This document shows, one piece after another, positions 44,372 to 53,099 of a DNA stretch of 64,000 nt (position 1 is the stretch's first letter; each line of letters starts with the position of its first letter). The notes under the pieces are model-generated. The model ran no database searches. It was not told the origin of the DNA and saw only the letters and a program-made list of their open reading frames with translations. The stretch spans positions 186,001-250,000 of the forward strand of contig NZ_JRLF01000011.1 of assembly GCF_001404985.1 (NCBI RefSeq), written 5' to 3'. The DNA is from Flavobacterium aquidurense. GTDB taxonomy: Bacteria > Bacteroidota > Bacteroidia > Flavobacteriales > Flavobacteriaceae. The position numbers and the translations under genes are program-made.

Positions 44372-46267
44372 TTAAAAAGCAAAGCAAGAACATCCTAAAG
44401 CGCCCCAAAAAGCATTATAATTGTTTACCGGAATATTGCTCATTCGTGCAGCGTTATGATCGTGTGCATGAATATCACAGCTTCCTGAACAACAGTGAAT
44501 TTGTTGTGCCGCGTTGTTTATAGCCGAATTTGATTTTTGAAGTTTCAGATCAATTGCCGTTTTATTATGCGATTCAGCATGATAATATCCGTTATAGATA
44601 TTGGTTGGTGACCAATCCGGAAGTATCGGGATCGATGGCGGAGAATAAGAGTTGAAATCTCCTTTTGCGTACACAATTTTTCCGTCGACAATTGTTAAAA
44701 CCGATTCTATGTTTTTGATATCTTCATCATCTACGGTAAAATAATCGCGATCGAGAACCACAAGATCAGCGAGCATTCCGGTTTGAATATCTCCTTTTTT
44801 ATTTTGCTCCTGCGAGAACCACGCACTTCCTCTGGTATACAACTGCAAAGCGGTATCACGGCTTAAACGAGTCTCGTGATACAATTGCAATCCTCCAACT
44901 GTTTTGCCTGCGGTAAGCCAATACATAGAAACCCACGGATTATAGCTGCTCACGCGTGTAGCATCAGAACCACCGCCTACGGGAATATCCATATCCAGCA
45001 TTTTTTGTATTGGCGGCGTACTTTCGGCTGCTTTTGCACCGTAACGTTCTGTAAAATATTCTCCCTGATACGCCATTCGGCTTTGTATGGCAATACCGCC
45101 TCCTAGTGCTTTTACTCTTTCGATATTGCGATCGTCAATAGTTTCGGCATGATCAAATATCCAGGGTAAATCGTTGAACGGAATTTCTTTATTTACTTTT
45201 TCAAATACATTCAAAAATCTGGTAATACTTTCGTTATAGGTTGCATGAAGCCTGAAAGGCCAGCGATTAGCTACTAATAACCGAATCACTTTTTCTAATT
45301 CGGCTTCCATATGTTCCGGAAGATCAGGTCTTGGCTGTAGAAAATCTTCGAAATCTGCTGCTGAAAAAACCAACATTTCCCCTGCTCCGTTATGGCGGTA
45401 CATATCATTTCCCTGATATAATTTTACTTCCTGGATCCATTCGTCAAAATCCTCAAATTCTTGTTTTGGGCGTTGGGTAAATAAATTATAAGCAATACGA
45501 ACTGTTAATTGCTGTTTTTCATTGAGCTCATTGACTACTTTATAATCATCCGGATAATTTTGAAATCCTCCTCCGGCATCGATCACACTTGTGATTCCAA
45601 AACGGTTTAGCTCTTTCATGTAATGACGCGTAGAATTTATCTGGTGCTCATAGGAAAGTTTGGGTCCTTTTGCCAATGTCGAATATAAAATCATGGCATT
45701 TGGCGAAGCAATAATTAGCCCCGTTGGTTCTCCTTTTGCATCTTTTTGAATCACGCCGCCTTGTGGTGCAGGCGTATCTTTTGTAAAACCAATTACTTTA
45801 AGCGCGGCACGGTTTAAAAAAGCACGATCGTATAAATGCAGGATAAAAACAGGAGTTTCCGGAGCTATCGCATTTATTTCGTCTAATGTTGGCATTCTTC
45901 TTTCGGCAAACTGAAACTCAGACCATCCCCCAACTACGCGTACCCATTGCGGCGATGGCGTTCGATCGACTTGTTCTTTCAACATTCGCATTGCATCTGC
46001 TAATGAAGGAACACCATCCCAACGCAATTCAAGGTTATAATTTAATCCGCCTCGAATCAAGTGAATGTGCGAATCATTTATTCCGGGAACGACTCTTTTT
46101 TGATGAAGATCAATCAGTTTTGTTTCGGGTTGATTGTATGCTAAAATTTCGGCATCGCTTCCTACAGCAATAAATTTACCGTCTTTTATGGCAACTGCCG
46201 TAGCGGTTTTATTGACGGTTGTGAAAGAATGTATTTTTCCGTTGAATAAAATAATATCTGCCTTCAT
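44372..46267 (-). CDS. YtcJ-like metal-dependent amidohydrolase with Cys/His-rich tail
   Basis: The 631-residue amidohydrolase has the N-terminal beta-sandwich part, a metal site with NDSHIHL (His at 68 and 70 approx.), a Lys/His barrel region (WIFDHAE, GGGSDATR) and the composite C-terminal domain DLVVLDRDYF of the YtcJ/N-substituted formamide deformylase group. Unlike the usual ending, the last 45 residues are CCSGSCDIHAHDHNAA followed by GALGCSCFAF, a likely metal- or thiol-reactive tail. First gene of the six-gene operon. Substrate unknown. Confidence 0.9.
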   Translation of the reverse strand: MKADIILFNGKIHSFTTVNKTATAVAIKDGKFIAVGSDAEILAYNQPETKLIDLHQKRVVPGINDSHIHLIRGGLNYNLELRWDGVPSLADAMRMLKEQVDRTPSPQWVRVVGGWSEFQFAERRMPTLDEINAIAPETPVFILHLYDRAFLNRAALKVIGFTKDTPAPQGGVIQKDAKGEPTGLIIASPNAMILYSTLAKGPKLSYEHQINSTRHYMKELNRFGITSVIDAGGGFQNYPDDYKVVNELNEKQQLTVRIAYNLFTQRPKQEFEDFDEWIQEVKLYQGNDMYRHNGAGEMLVFSAADFEDFLQPRPDLPEHMEAELEKVIRLLVANRWPFRLHATYNESITRFLNVFEKVNKEIPFNDLPWIFDHAETIDDRNIERVKALGGGIAIQSRMAYQGEYFTERYGAKAAESTPPIQKMLDMDIPVGGGSDATRVSSYNPWVSMYWLTAGKTVGGLQLYHETRLSRDTALQLYTRGSAWFSQEQNKKGDIQTGMLADLVVLDRDYFTVDDEDIKNIESVLTIVDGKIVYAKGDFNSYSPPSIPILPDWSPTNIYNGYYHAESHNKTAIDLKLQKSNSAINNAAQQIHCCSGSCDIHAHDHNAARMSNIPVNNYNAFWGALGCSCFAF

Positions 46268-46404
46268 ATTAAAATTCTTAGTTGATTATTATGAGATCTT
46301 ACGTTCGGGTATTTTCAGTTTTCGATTGTGTTTTGACAACTTACAATAAAGATACCTAAAAATTTAAGCCGCTATAGCACAACTATTTTACTGTTTTAAT
46401 GCCG

Positions 46405-46426
46405 TTTTATTTTTACGATATATCGT
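46405..46426. promoter_or_regulatory. Conserved motif and palindrome, candidate activator site (copy 2)
   Basis: Positions 46405-46424 match the motif upstream of the HSL-type hydrolase at 19 of 20 bases; here the ACGATATATCGT core is a perfect palindrome. It is 138-157 bp upstream of the amidohydrolase start. Both copies lie upstream of operons next to sigma54 activator genes. Confidence 0.5.
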
Positions 46427-46664
46427 TAATTTGTGAATGATTTATTATATGTGGATAATTTTTAAATACATAAAATTGAATTGTATTGTTTAATAAATAG
46501 ATCAAATGACTTAGAAAAGCGACAAACCGAAGATTTAAGGTTCTTTAATACTTAAAAAATCAACTGAATTTTTATTGATCTTACACTTTTTTAATTCTCA
46601 GTTATTTAAAATATAATTGTGCTGAGTTTATGGCATTGATAGCAGTTTTAACTTAAAAATGACC

Positions 46665-46672
46665 TAGCTTTG
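46665..46672 (+). promoter_or_regulatory. -7 promoter box of the TPR kinase gene
   Basis: TAGCTTTG is an exact match to TAnnTTTG, about 110 bp before the ATG. No good -33 TTG lies at the usual spacing, so the match is partial. Confidence 0.4.
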
Positions 46673-46780
46673 CTTCCCTGTATTTAGATGTTACTGGTAA
46701 CAATACCTTATTTTACTCAAGTCCGTAATTACATTTTTTAATTAAAAAAAAATCCGGAAACAATTATTCAATCTTTATTT

Positions 46781-49024
46781 ATGTTGCTATTAATACGAAC
46801 AGGTATTTTATTTTTCTTTCTTCAATTTAGCTTTATTGCATCTGCTCAGCCTATTGCCAGACAAAAAGGTGATATGTTAAAGCTTGAATTAGAAAAAAAA
46901 CTGAATGATACTGTGCGTGTTTTAAAACTTCAGGAATTAAGTCTTTATTATGTAAAGAAAGTTGGTGAACTTAAGGTCGACATGGACAGTAGTTACGTTT
47001 TTGCCAGGGAAGCTGAATTATTGAGTAATAAAATTAATTTCAAGAGAGGAAAATGGATGAGTTACATTTTGTATTCTCAGATTTACAGGGAAGGTCAAAA
47101 TAAAGAAAAGGGAAAAAAGGAACTTGACAAAGCCTTTGCAATTGCCAAAAAATATAAAATAAACTGGCTGGAAGGTGAGGCCTATCTTGAACTTAGCGAT
47201 TATTACGAATTTACTACATCTGGTATTAAAATTAGAATTCAAAATATAGAAAAAGCGCTTCATGCATTTACAAAAGCGGGGCAGAAAAAAAAGATAGCCG
47301 ATCTTTTAGTGTATTACGGTGCGCATTACTATTATCTGGGAAAATTTAAAGACGCACTTCAAAAATACAACGAAGCTAAAAAAATATATACGGCTATTGG
47401 CAGTACTGATCTGCAAAATTTTTATAGTCAGATTTTCAAAACCTACTCTAAACTGGGATTGTATCAGGAGGCCATAACATATGGTCATATTGCTGTAAAA
47501 TATGGCGAACGAAATAAAGATGCCTTTTTTATGGCAGACGATTATAATCATTTGGGATATGCGTATTATAATGTAGAAAATTATGAATTAGCACTTGAAT
47601 GCCACAAAAAGGCTTTTGAATTAAGCCTGAAAGTTTTTCCGGATAACTTTAATTTTTATATCGCAAATTCGATTATAAAAGAAATGCTGAAATTAAAGAG
47701 ACCAAAAGAAGCAAAACACTTTTTAGATACGGAACTTAAATCTCAGAAAATAAAAGATGACCGGGATTTGATCTGGTACAGAATAAGTCAGATTATTGTT
47801 TATGATGCGCTGGGAAATCTAAAACTGGCTGATAAATATTGTAATGAAGTGATGTATCTTCAGGAAAAAAACAAAAAAAACTTATTGCAAATTTCCAGTT
47901 TCGAAGTAAACAACACGATTATAAGCCATTTATTTAAGGTAAAAAATTATGAACTGGGATTAAAGTATCAGGAAATTAATAAAAATACTTCTTCTAAAAT
48001 TAAGGATATTAACATCATCATGAATGGTTATTTGATGGAGTTTAAACTGGACTCTGCATCCGGTAATTATAGTTCAGCCATTACCAGTCTTAAAAACTAT
48101 CATAAAATAAAAGACAGTCTTTTTAATGAGGTAAAGTCCTATCAGATTTCGAATCTGGAAGTAAAATACCAAACCGAAAACAAAGACCAGAATATTCAAT
48201 TGTTAACGAAAGAAAGTGCGCTGCAGAAAGCAAAAATCAAAAGTGATAAAGTTGCGAAGCTCATTGCCGGACTGGTTTTATTTTTAGTCCTAATTATTAC
48301 GGGATTAATTTTCAGGGGATATCAAAATAAAAAAGAAAGCAACAAAAAACTGGAGGCGAGTAAAGACCGAATCGAGAAAAAAAATAAAATCCTGCAGAAT
48401 GTGGTTCAGGAAAAAGAATGGCTTTTAAAAGAAATTCACCATCGTGTCAAGAACAATCTACAGGTTGTGATGAGTTTACTAAACACACAATCGTCCTTTT
48501 TAAAAGATGAATCGGCTGTAATTGCTATAAAAGAAAGTCAAAACCGTATTAATTCAATGTCATTAATTCATCAGCGTTTGTATCAGTCTGAAGGGCTTTC
48601 GTGCATTAAAATGCCTGAATATATTAAAGAACTTATAAGCCATTTGAAGGACAGTTATCCTGTAAATTATAATTTTATCGTTGCTGTTGAAGATATCGAA
48701 ATGCATGTTTCACAGGCTATCCCAATTGGTTTAATCCTTAATGAAGGTATTACAAATGCTATAAAATATGCTTTTCCAAATGGAGAAAAAGGGACTATTA
48801 GTGTAACATTGAAACATTTTGAAAATGATTATTTCCGACTCGAAATAGCTGATAATGGCGTAGGAATCGAAGGCGAAATTGACATTTCTAAATACAACTC
48901 TCTTGGTATGAAATTAATAGAAGGTTTAAGCAGAGACCTTAATGGTAAATTTGAAATTATAAATGCTGATGGTTTAAAAATAATGATCACGTTTGTTTAC
49001 GATTATGCTTTTAATTTTAAATAA
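46781..49024 (+). CDS. TPR-containing HisKA_2 sensor histidine kinase
   Basis: The 747 residues have a signal-like N-terminus (1-22), a long periplasmic region rich in tetratricopeptide repeats (about 80-440), a membrane helix (about 491-510), a coiled coil and a HisKA_2 domain with EIHHRVKNNLQ (His near 553) and HATPase motifs NEGITNAIKYAF and DNGVGIEG. TPR kinases of this kind are common in Bacteroidetes and probably sense protein partners. No response regulator is adjacent, so the partner is elsewhere or the nearby NtrC-type regulator is shared. Confidence 0.92.
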   Translation: MLLLIRTGILFFFLQFSFIASAQPIARQKGDMLKLELEKKLNDTVRVLKLQELSLYYVKKVGELKVDMDSSYVFAREAELLSNKINFKRGKWMSYILYSQIYREGQNKEKGKKELDKAFAIAKKYKINWLEGEAYLELSDYYEFTTSGIKIRIQNIEKALHAFTKAGQKKKIADLLVYYGAHYYYLGKFKDALQKYNEAKKIYTAIGSTDLQNFYSQIFKTYSKLGLYQEAITYGHIAVKYGERNKDAFFMADDYNHLGYAYYNVENYELALECHKKAFELSLKVFPDNFNFYIANSIIKEMLKLKRPKEAKHFLDTELKSQKIKDDRDLIWYRISQIIVYDALGNLKLADKYCNEVMYLQEKNKKNLLQISSFEVNNTIISHLFKVKNYELGLKYQEINKNTSSKIKDINIIMNGYLMEFKLDSASGNYSSAITSLKNYHKIKDSLFNEVKSYQISNLEVKYQTENKDQNIQLLTKESALQKAKIKSDKVAKLIAGLVLFLVLIITGLIFRGYQNKKESNKKLEASKDRIEKKNKILQNVVQEKEWLLKEIHHRVKNNLQVVMSLLNTQSSFLKDESAVIAIKESQNRINSMSLIHQRLYQSEGLSCIKMPEYIKELISHLKDSYPVNYNFIVAVEDIEMHVSQAIPIGLILNEGITNAIKYAFPNGEKGTISVTLKHFENDYFRLEIADNGVGIEGEIDISKYNSLGMKLIEGLSRDLNGKFEIINADGLKIMITFVYDYAFNFK

Positions 49025-49055
49025 TTAATTTCAAATAAAGCATCTTTTAATTTCT

Positions 49056-49712
49056 TTATTCTCCTGTTTCGCTATGTGGCGCATCTACGGGTTTAGATTG
49101 TGAAGATCCTTTTTGACGTAAAAAAATAGACAACACAATTATGGCAAAAACCGAAAGGAATTCGCTTTGCCAGTTTTGAAAAGATTCAAACCAAAAACGG
49201 GATTCTCCCCAATATTCTGCTAAAGAAATTGGTGAATTCCCTTTTAGCATATTAACTGTATTTTCATCTTTGAAACTTCCGTAAAAATGAAGACCAAATG
49301 AGGCAAAAAACAGTATAAACAAAATTATGGTTAATGAGTTTTTATAAAACCACAACCAGATACCGCCTTTTTTTACAGGCCATGGCGCGCCTTTTCGCTC
49401 TGCAGATGGTTCACGATCTACTTCTTCATCTCCATCAAAACCTTTAGACTCTGATGATCCTTTTTGTTTTAAGAAAATAGTGAGCCATACAAATAAAGCC
49501 ATTTGTAAAAACTCACTTTCCCAATTTTCAAAAGTTGATTCTATAAAATGTCCGGTGGTCAGATAATTACTCATCGTAACGGCATGACCGCCATTTTCTA
49601 TAAGCTCTTTGTTATATTCTTGAATACCAAAAAATATCTGGCCAAAAAAAGCTCCTGTAAAAAGTAACATAAATACAATAGACAGACTGTTTTGGTATAA
49701 AAATTTTTTCAT
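49056..49712 (-). CDS. DUF6766 family membrane protein with internal duplication
   Basis: The 218 residues consist of two similar halves, each with a membrane helix, a loop containing NWESEFLQM or NWQSEFLSV, a second helix and the ending FLKQKGSSESK or FLRQKGSSQSK. The halves are joined by a charged linker. The pattern fits DUF6766. Function unknown. Convergent with the TPR kinase gene and upstream-adjacent to the catalase gene on the same strand. Confidence 0.78.
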   Translation of the reverse strand: MKKFLYQNSLSIVFMLLFTGAFFGQIFFGIQEYNKELIENGGHAVTMSNYLTTGHFIESTFENWESEFLQMALFVWLTIFLKQKGSSESKGFDGDEEVDREPSAERKGAPWPVKKGGIWLWFYKNSLTIILFILFFASFGLHFYGSFKDENTVNMLKGNSPISLAEYWGESRFWFESFQNWQSEFLSVFAIIVLSIFLRQKGSSQSKPVDAPHSETGE

Positions 49713-49754
49713 TTGTTGCTTATTAAAAATTTCATATTATATATCAATCAGAAC

Positions 49755-49809
49755 ACATAGAAACATAGATTTCACAATTTTTTTAATGAAACCTATGTCT
49801 CTCTATGTC
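49755..49809. repeat. Dispersed-type imperfect inverted repeat (ACATAGAAACATAG)
   Basis: The left arm ACATAGAAACATAGATTTC pairs with the right arm GAAACCTATGTCTCTCTATGT with a 2-nt bulge and mismatches, around an AT-rich loop; T-rich sequence follows. It lies in the gap between the catalase and DUF6766 genes. Similar CATAG-type hairpins recur between genes in flavobacterial genomes as far as I recall. Confidence 0.5.
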
Positions 49810-49843
49810 TTTTTTTTTGTGAATTTTACAAAGTTTTATAACA

Positions 49844-51997
49844 CTATTTTGCTTGTTTTAAGAGGTCTTCTCTTTCCCAGAAACGGTGTCTTCCCATTGC
49901 TTTTATAAAAGAAGTTGCCAAAGCTTTATCTCCTATTTTTTCGCTTGTCAGGATTCCGGCATCTTTATGCAAATCATCTTTTAAAGGAAGAACCTGAATT
50001 CCCTGACCTTCTGCAGCAATAAACTTGCAGTGGTGGTACGCATCTTTTATAAATTCGCCCACTTCTTTTTTATCTTTAAGTGCGGTGATTCCTTTTCCTG
50101 CGGGAACAAATACGGCATCAAATAAAACAGATGCAGCGATAAGATAACTTTGATCTACCGGAATTTCAAGCCCTTCTTCAGAAACAATTGTTCCTAAATG
50201 CGGTGCAATAATCACCGCTTTTGCCCCAGCATCCTTAAGAGCTAGTTTCATCGTTTTTATCGATTCGGCATTTACACCTTCTGCACATAAAAATGCGACT
50301 TGTCTGGTAGCGATCGTATTAGATATTGTTGGATTTTTGAGCATGCTTAAGGCATCAGAACTTTCAACAGATTGTTTTACTTCTACAGGTTCATGTTTTC
50401 CGTTATCATCAGCTCCAACTCCGTGGTTAATTGGTTTTTCAAGCTCAGTTGGCACAGCCATTCCTAAAGCTTTGGCTACTTTTGCCGCCAGGTTTTTATC
50501 TATTTTAGAAATTAATCCCAACATACGCTCTCTGATTGCTTTTGTTTCTACTTTTCCAAGTTCAAAAGACAAGGCGTCTGTAATGTGATTTTGTTCTATT
50601 GGTGTCTGGCTGTTAAAGAAAAGTTTTGCCTGACTAAAATGGTCTGAGAAACTTTCGCTTCTTTCGCGTATTTTTTGTGCATCGATTCGTTCGTTGAAAC
50701 TACTAAACCCTCCTTCATCAATTTTTGCCTGAAACGGACAACCGCCTCCTAATGAATTAGGGTGATAACTTACGCGGCCAGTTGGAATTTCCTGACGCAT
50801 ATGTCCGTCTCGCTGATTGTTGTGCATAGGCGCAACGGTACGATTAATTGGGATTTCATGAAAATTAGGACTTCCTAATCTCGACAATTGTGTATCTGTA
50901 TAAGAGAATAATCTTCCTTGTAATAACGGATCGTTAGAAAAATCAATTCCTGGAACAACATGTCCGGGATGAAAAGCAACCTGCTCTGTTTCGGCAAAAA
51001 AGTTATCCGGATTTTTGTTCAGCACCATTTTACCTATAATTTGTACCGGTACTAATTCTTCCGGAATCAATTTGGTTGGGTCTAAAAGATCAAAATCAAA
51101 TTTATGCTCGTCAGCTTCCGGAATAATTTGTACGCCTAATTCCCATTCCGGAAAATTTCCGCCTTCAATAGCTTCCCACAAATCCTGTCTGTGAAAATCT
51201 GAATTTTTACCTGATATTTTTTGCGCTTCATCCCAGGCTACGGCATGAGTTCCTAATTTAGGTTTCCAATGAAATTTTACAAAATGAGATTCATTATTTT
51301 TATTGATAAATCTAAATGTGTGAACTCCAAAACCTTCCATCATTCGCAAACTTCTTGGAATAGCCCTGTCGCTCATTACCCACATAATCATGTGCATGGA
51401 TTCCGGCATTAAAGAAATAAAATCCCAAAAAGTATCATGTGCAGAAGCTGCCTGAGGCATTTCGTGGTGTGGTTCAGGTTTTACGGCATGAATTAAATCA
51501 GGAAATTTCATAGCATCCTGAATAAAAAATACCGGCATATTGTTTCCTACCAAGTCATAATTTCCTTCCTGAGTGTAAAATTTAACCGAAAATCCGCGTA
51601 CATCACGAGCTAAATCTGTAGAACCTCTTGATCCTGCAACAGTAGAGAAACGTACAAAAACAGGCGTTTTAATACTTTTATCGTTTAAAAATCCGGCTTT
51701 GGTATATTTTTCCATTGAGTCATACAATTCAAAATATCCGTGAGCTGCAGATCCTCTTGCATGAACAATTCTTTCCGGAATACGTTCGTGATCAAAATGG
51801 GTAATTTTTTCTCTCAGGATAAAGTCTTCCAGTAATGAAGGTCCTCTCTCGCCTGCTTTTAGCGAATTGTTATTGTCATTAATTTTTACTCCCTGATTGG
51901 TCGTCAGAAATTGATTATCAGCATTTGATTTATTAAATTCTAAATCTCTTTGCTTATCATCGGCGTGATCCTGACTTGGTTTTTTTGAATTTTTCAT
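49844..51997 (-). CDS. katE: Large-subunit catalase, HPII/KatE type
   Basis: The 717-residue monofunctional catalase (clade 2) has the catalytic His79 in RIVHARGSAAHGYFE, the Asn in GNNMPVFF (152/153) and the proximal Tyr in FSYTDTQLSRLG. The C-terminal part (about 560-717) is the flavodoxin/DJ-1-like domain typical of HPII. It has no secretion signal, so it is cytoplasmic and converts hydrogen peroxide to water and oxygen. It is flanked by small charged proteins and a DUF6766 gene in what looks like a stress-protection region. Confidence 0.97.
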   Translation of the reverse strand: MKNSKKPSQDHADDKQRDLEFNKSNADNQFLTTNQGVKINDNNNSLKAGERGPSLLEDFILREKITHFDHERIPERIVHARGSAAHGYFELYDSMEKYTKAGFLNDKSIKTPVFVRFSTVAGSRGSTDLARDVRGFSVKFYTQEGNYDLVGNNMPVFFIQDAMKFPDLIHAVKPEPHHEMPQAASAHDTFWDFISLMPESMHMIMWVMSDRAIPRSLRMMEGFGVHTFRFINKNNESHFVKFHWKPKLGTHAVAWDEAQKISGKNSDFHRQDLWEAIEGGNFPEWELGVQIIPEADEHKFDFDLLDPTKLIPEELVPVQIIGKMVLNKNPDNFFAETEQVAFHPGHVVPGIDFSNDPLLQGRLFSYTDTQLSRLGSPNFHEIPINRTVAPMHNNQRDGHMRQEIPTGRVSYHPNSLGGGCPFQAKIDEGGFSSFNERIDAQKIRERSESFSDHFSQAKLFFNSQTPIEQNHITDALSFELGKVETKAIRERMLGLISKIDKNLAAKVAKALGMAVPTELEKPINHGVGADDNGKHEPVEVKQSVESSDALSMLKNPTISNTIATRQVAFLCAEGVNAESIKTMKLALKDAGAKAVIIAPHLGTIVSEEGLEIPVDQSYLIAASVLFDAVFVPAGKGITALKDKKEVGEFIKDAYHHCKFIAAEGQGIQVLPLKDDLHKDAGILTSEKIGDKALATSFIKAMGRHRFWEREDLLKQAK

Positions 51998-52109
51998 TTT
52001 TTTGATAGTTGTTAGGATTTTTAAATAGTTCTAAAAAAAACAGTGTTTTTTAATTCTCTTTTGTAGTTATCATTAGCAATTTGAGAATTATCAACTGCAA
52101 CAAGCCTGA

Positions 52110-52117
52110 CAAATGTA
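52110..52117 (-). promoter_or_regulatory. -7 promoter box for katE
   Basis: Read on the minus strand this is TACATTTG, an exact TAnnTTTG match, about 113 bp before the catalase ATG. The nearest TTG upstream has a spacing of 14 bp, shorter than usual. Confidence 0.4.
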
Positions 52118-52336
52118 CTTTACAATAAAACCAACGATTTACATGATTATAGGCAAAGATTACATCATTTAAACATTTGATTATCAGATATAATATTTAC
52201 ATTATAGTTTTAAAAAAATAGAATCATATACTCTATTTATTTTTATATTATTAAGAATAAAACTTACATTATAAATAGCTGTTAATTATACAATTAGAAT
52301 TTATTTTTCTGTAAGGAACTGCGGGCTATTAGGAGG

Positions 52337-52344
52337 TAGATTTG
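52337..52344 (+). promoter_or_regulatory. -7 promoter box for the lysine-rich protein gene
   Basis: TAGATTTG matches TAnnTTTG exactly and would start transcription about 23 nt before the ATG. A -33 TTG at proper spacing is not present. Confidence 0.4.
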
Positions 52345-52373
52345 TGTTATAACAATCATTAAAATTTTATATT

Positions 52374-52523
52374 ATGAAAACTACAGATAAAAAAAACAGC
52401 AGCACTGCAACATCAGGTGCAAAGTCTACAGATAAGAAAACAGACAAAAAAGAGACCTCTCCAAAAAAGGAAACTAAACCAACTGCAAAGGATGAAAAGA
52501 AGCCTGCAACAGCAAAAAAATAA
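52374..52523 (+). CDS. 49-residue lysine/threonine-rich disordered protein
   Basis: The ORF of 50 codons encodes a strongly basic peptide (about 17 Lys) of Lys, Thr, Ser, Ala and Glu with short repeats such as TDKK and KKET, and no aromatic or Cys residue. The composition recalls histone-H1-like tails and stress-related basic peptides. It starts with ATG after a -7 box and ends 21 bp before an acidic protein gene on the same strand, so it is likely expressed. Function unknown; nucleic-acid binding is an inference from charge. Confidence 0.65.
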   Translation: MKTTDKKNSSTATSGAKSTDKKTDKKETSPKKETKPTAKDEKKPATAKK

Positions 52524-52544
52524 TTAATCCTAAAATTTACTAGT

Positions 52545-52919
52545 ATGGAAAATAGAGAAAATCAAAATTATGGTCATGAAAACCGTGATTTTAATCAGGA
52601 CTTAGATACTCTTATTGATAAAGAAAACGCAAATCAGGACAGTAAATATCAAATTCAGGAAGAGTTTATAGATGATGTTAACCATCAGACAAATGATTAT
52701 AACCGAAATGAAAATAATCCCGGTGAGGAACCCATTTTAAATGATGAAGATCAAATTACAAATGATGAGGATCCGGACGATTTAGACGATTCTCTGGAAA
52801 AAGATGGAGATTTAGATGATGATGATTCTGATGAAGAAGAAGCTTCAAGAAATCTGGATCGCGATATAGATCAAGTATCACATGATCCTTTCCCGAGTAT
52901 TAGTCCTGAAAAATTCTAG
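52545..52919 (+). CDS. Acidic, low-complexity hypothetical protein
   Basis: The 124 residues are rich in Asp, Glu and Asn, with a run DDLDDSLEKDGDLDDDDSDEEE in the second half (written here as separate DD/EE stretches within residues 78-100), and are predicted disordered. No signal peptide or membrane helix. Encoded directly after the lysine-rich protein, so the pair carries opposite charges. A terminator follows. No family recognised. Confidence 0.7.
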   Translation: MENRENQNYGHENRDFNQDLDTLIDKENANQDSKYQIQEEFIDDVNHQTNDYNRNENNPGEEPILNDEDQITNDEDPDDLDDSLEKDGDLDDDDSDEEEASRNLDRDIDQVSHDPFPSISPEKF

Positions 52920-52941
52920 TTCATGAAATATTACCATTAGA

Positions 52942-52976
52942 TAACCGTTAGGAATTAAGCTTAACGGTTATTTTGT
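52942..52976 (+). terminator. Stem-loop terminator after the acidic protein gene
   Basis: Perfect arms ATAACCGTTA and TAACGGTTAT around an 11-nt loop, followed by TTTG; 22 bp after the stop codon. Confidence 0.7.
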
Positions 52977-53099
52977 TATGGTACTAAAATTTTATAATAA
53001 AAAATTAAAACTATATAACCATAATAGCCTGAATTGAAGTAATTTTAGAATATCTGTTTTTAAATAATTTATAGAGATTTAAAAAAATTAATTTGTATT

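Larger units (their letters stand above)
46268..46780. other. Divergent intergenic region with motif and promoter, no gene
   Basis: A 513-bp AT-rich region between the amidohydrolase operon and the TPR kinase gene. It holds a 20-bp motif shared with 35350-35369, a perfect 12-bp palindrome ACGATATATCGT at 46415-46426, and a -7 box for the kinase. Between motif and amidohydrolase there is a weak GG-N8-TTG element. I see no ORF. Confidence 0.55.
51998..52373. other. Divergent intergenic region between katE and the lysine-rich protein
   Basis: A 376-bp AT-rich region with one -7 box for each direction (52117-52110 on the minus strand, 52337-52344 on the plus strand). An AGGAGG at 52331-52336 overlaps the plus-strand box region but leads into no ORF. 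Nothing else is recognisable. Confidence 0.5.

Noticed and set aside
52331..52336. AGGAGG as a Shine-Dalgarno site
   Set aside because: No ORF of more than six codons follows at the right distance, and genes of this group rarely use such sites; it overlaps a -7 box region.
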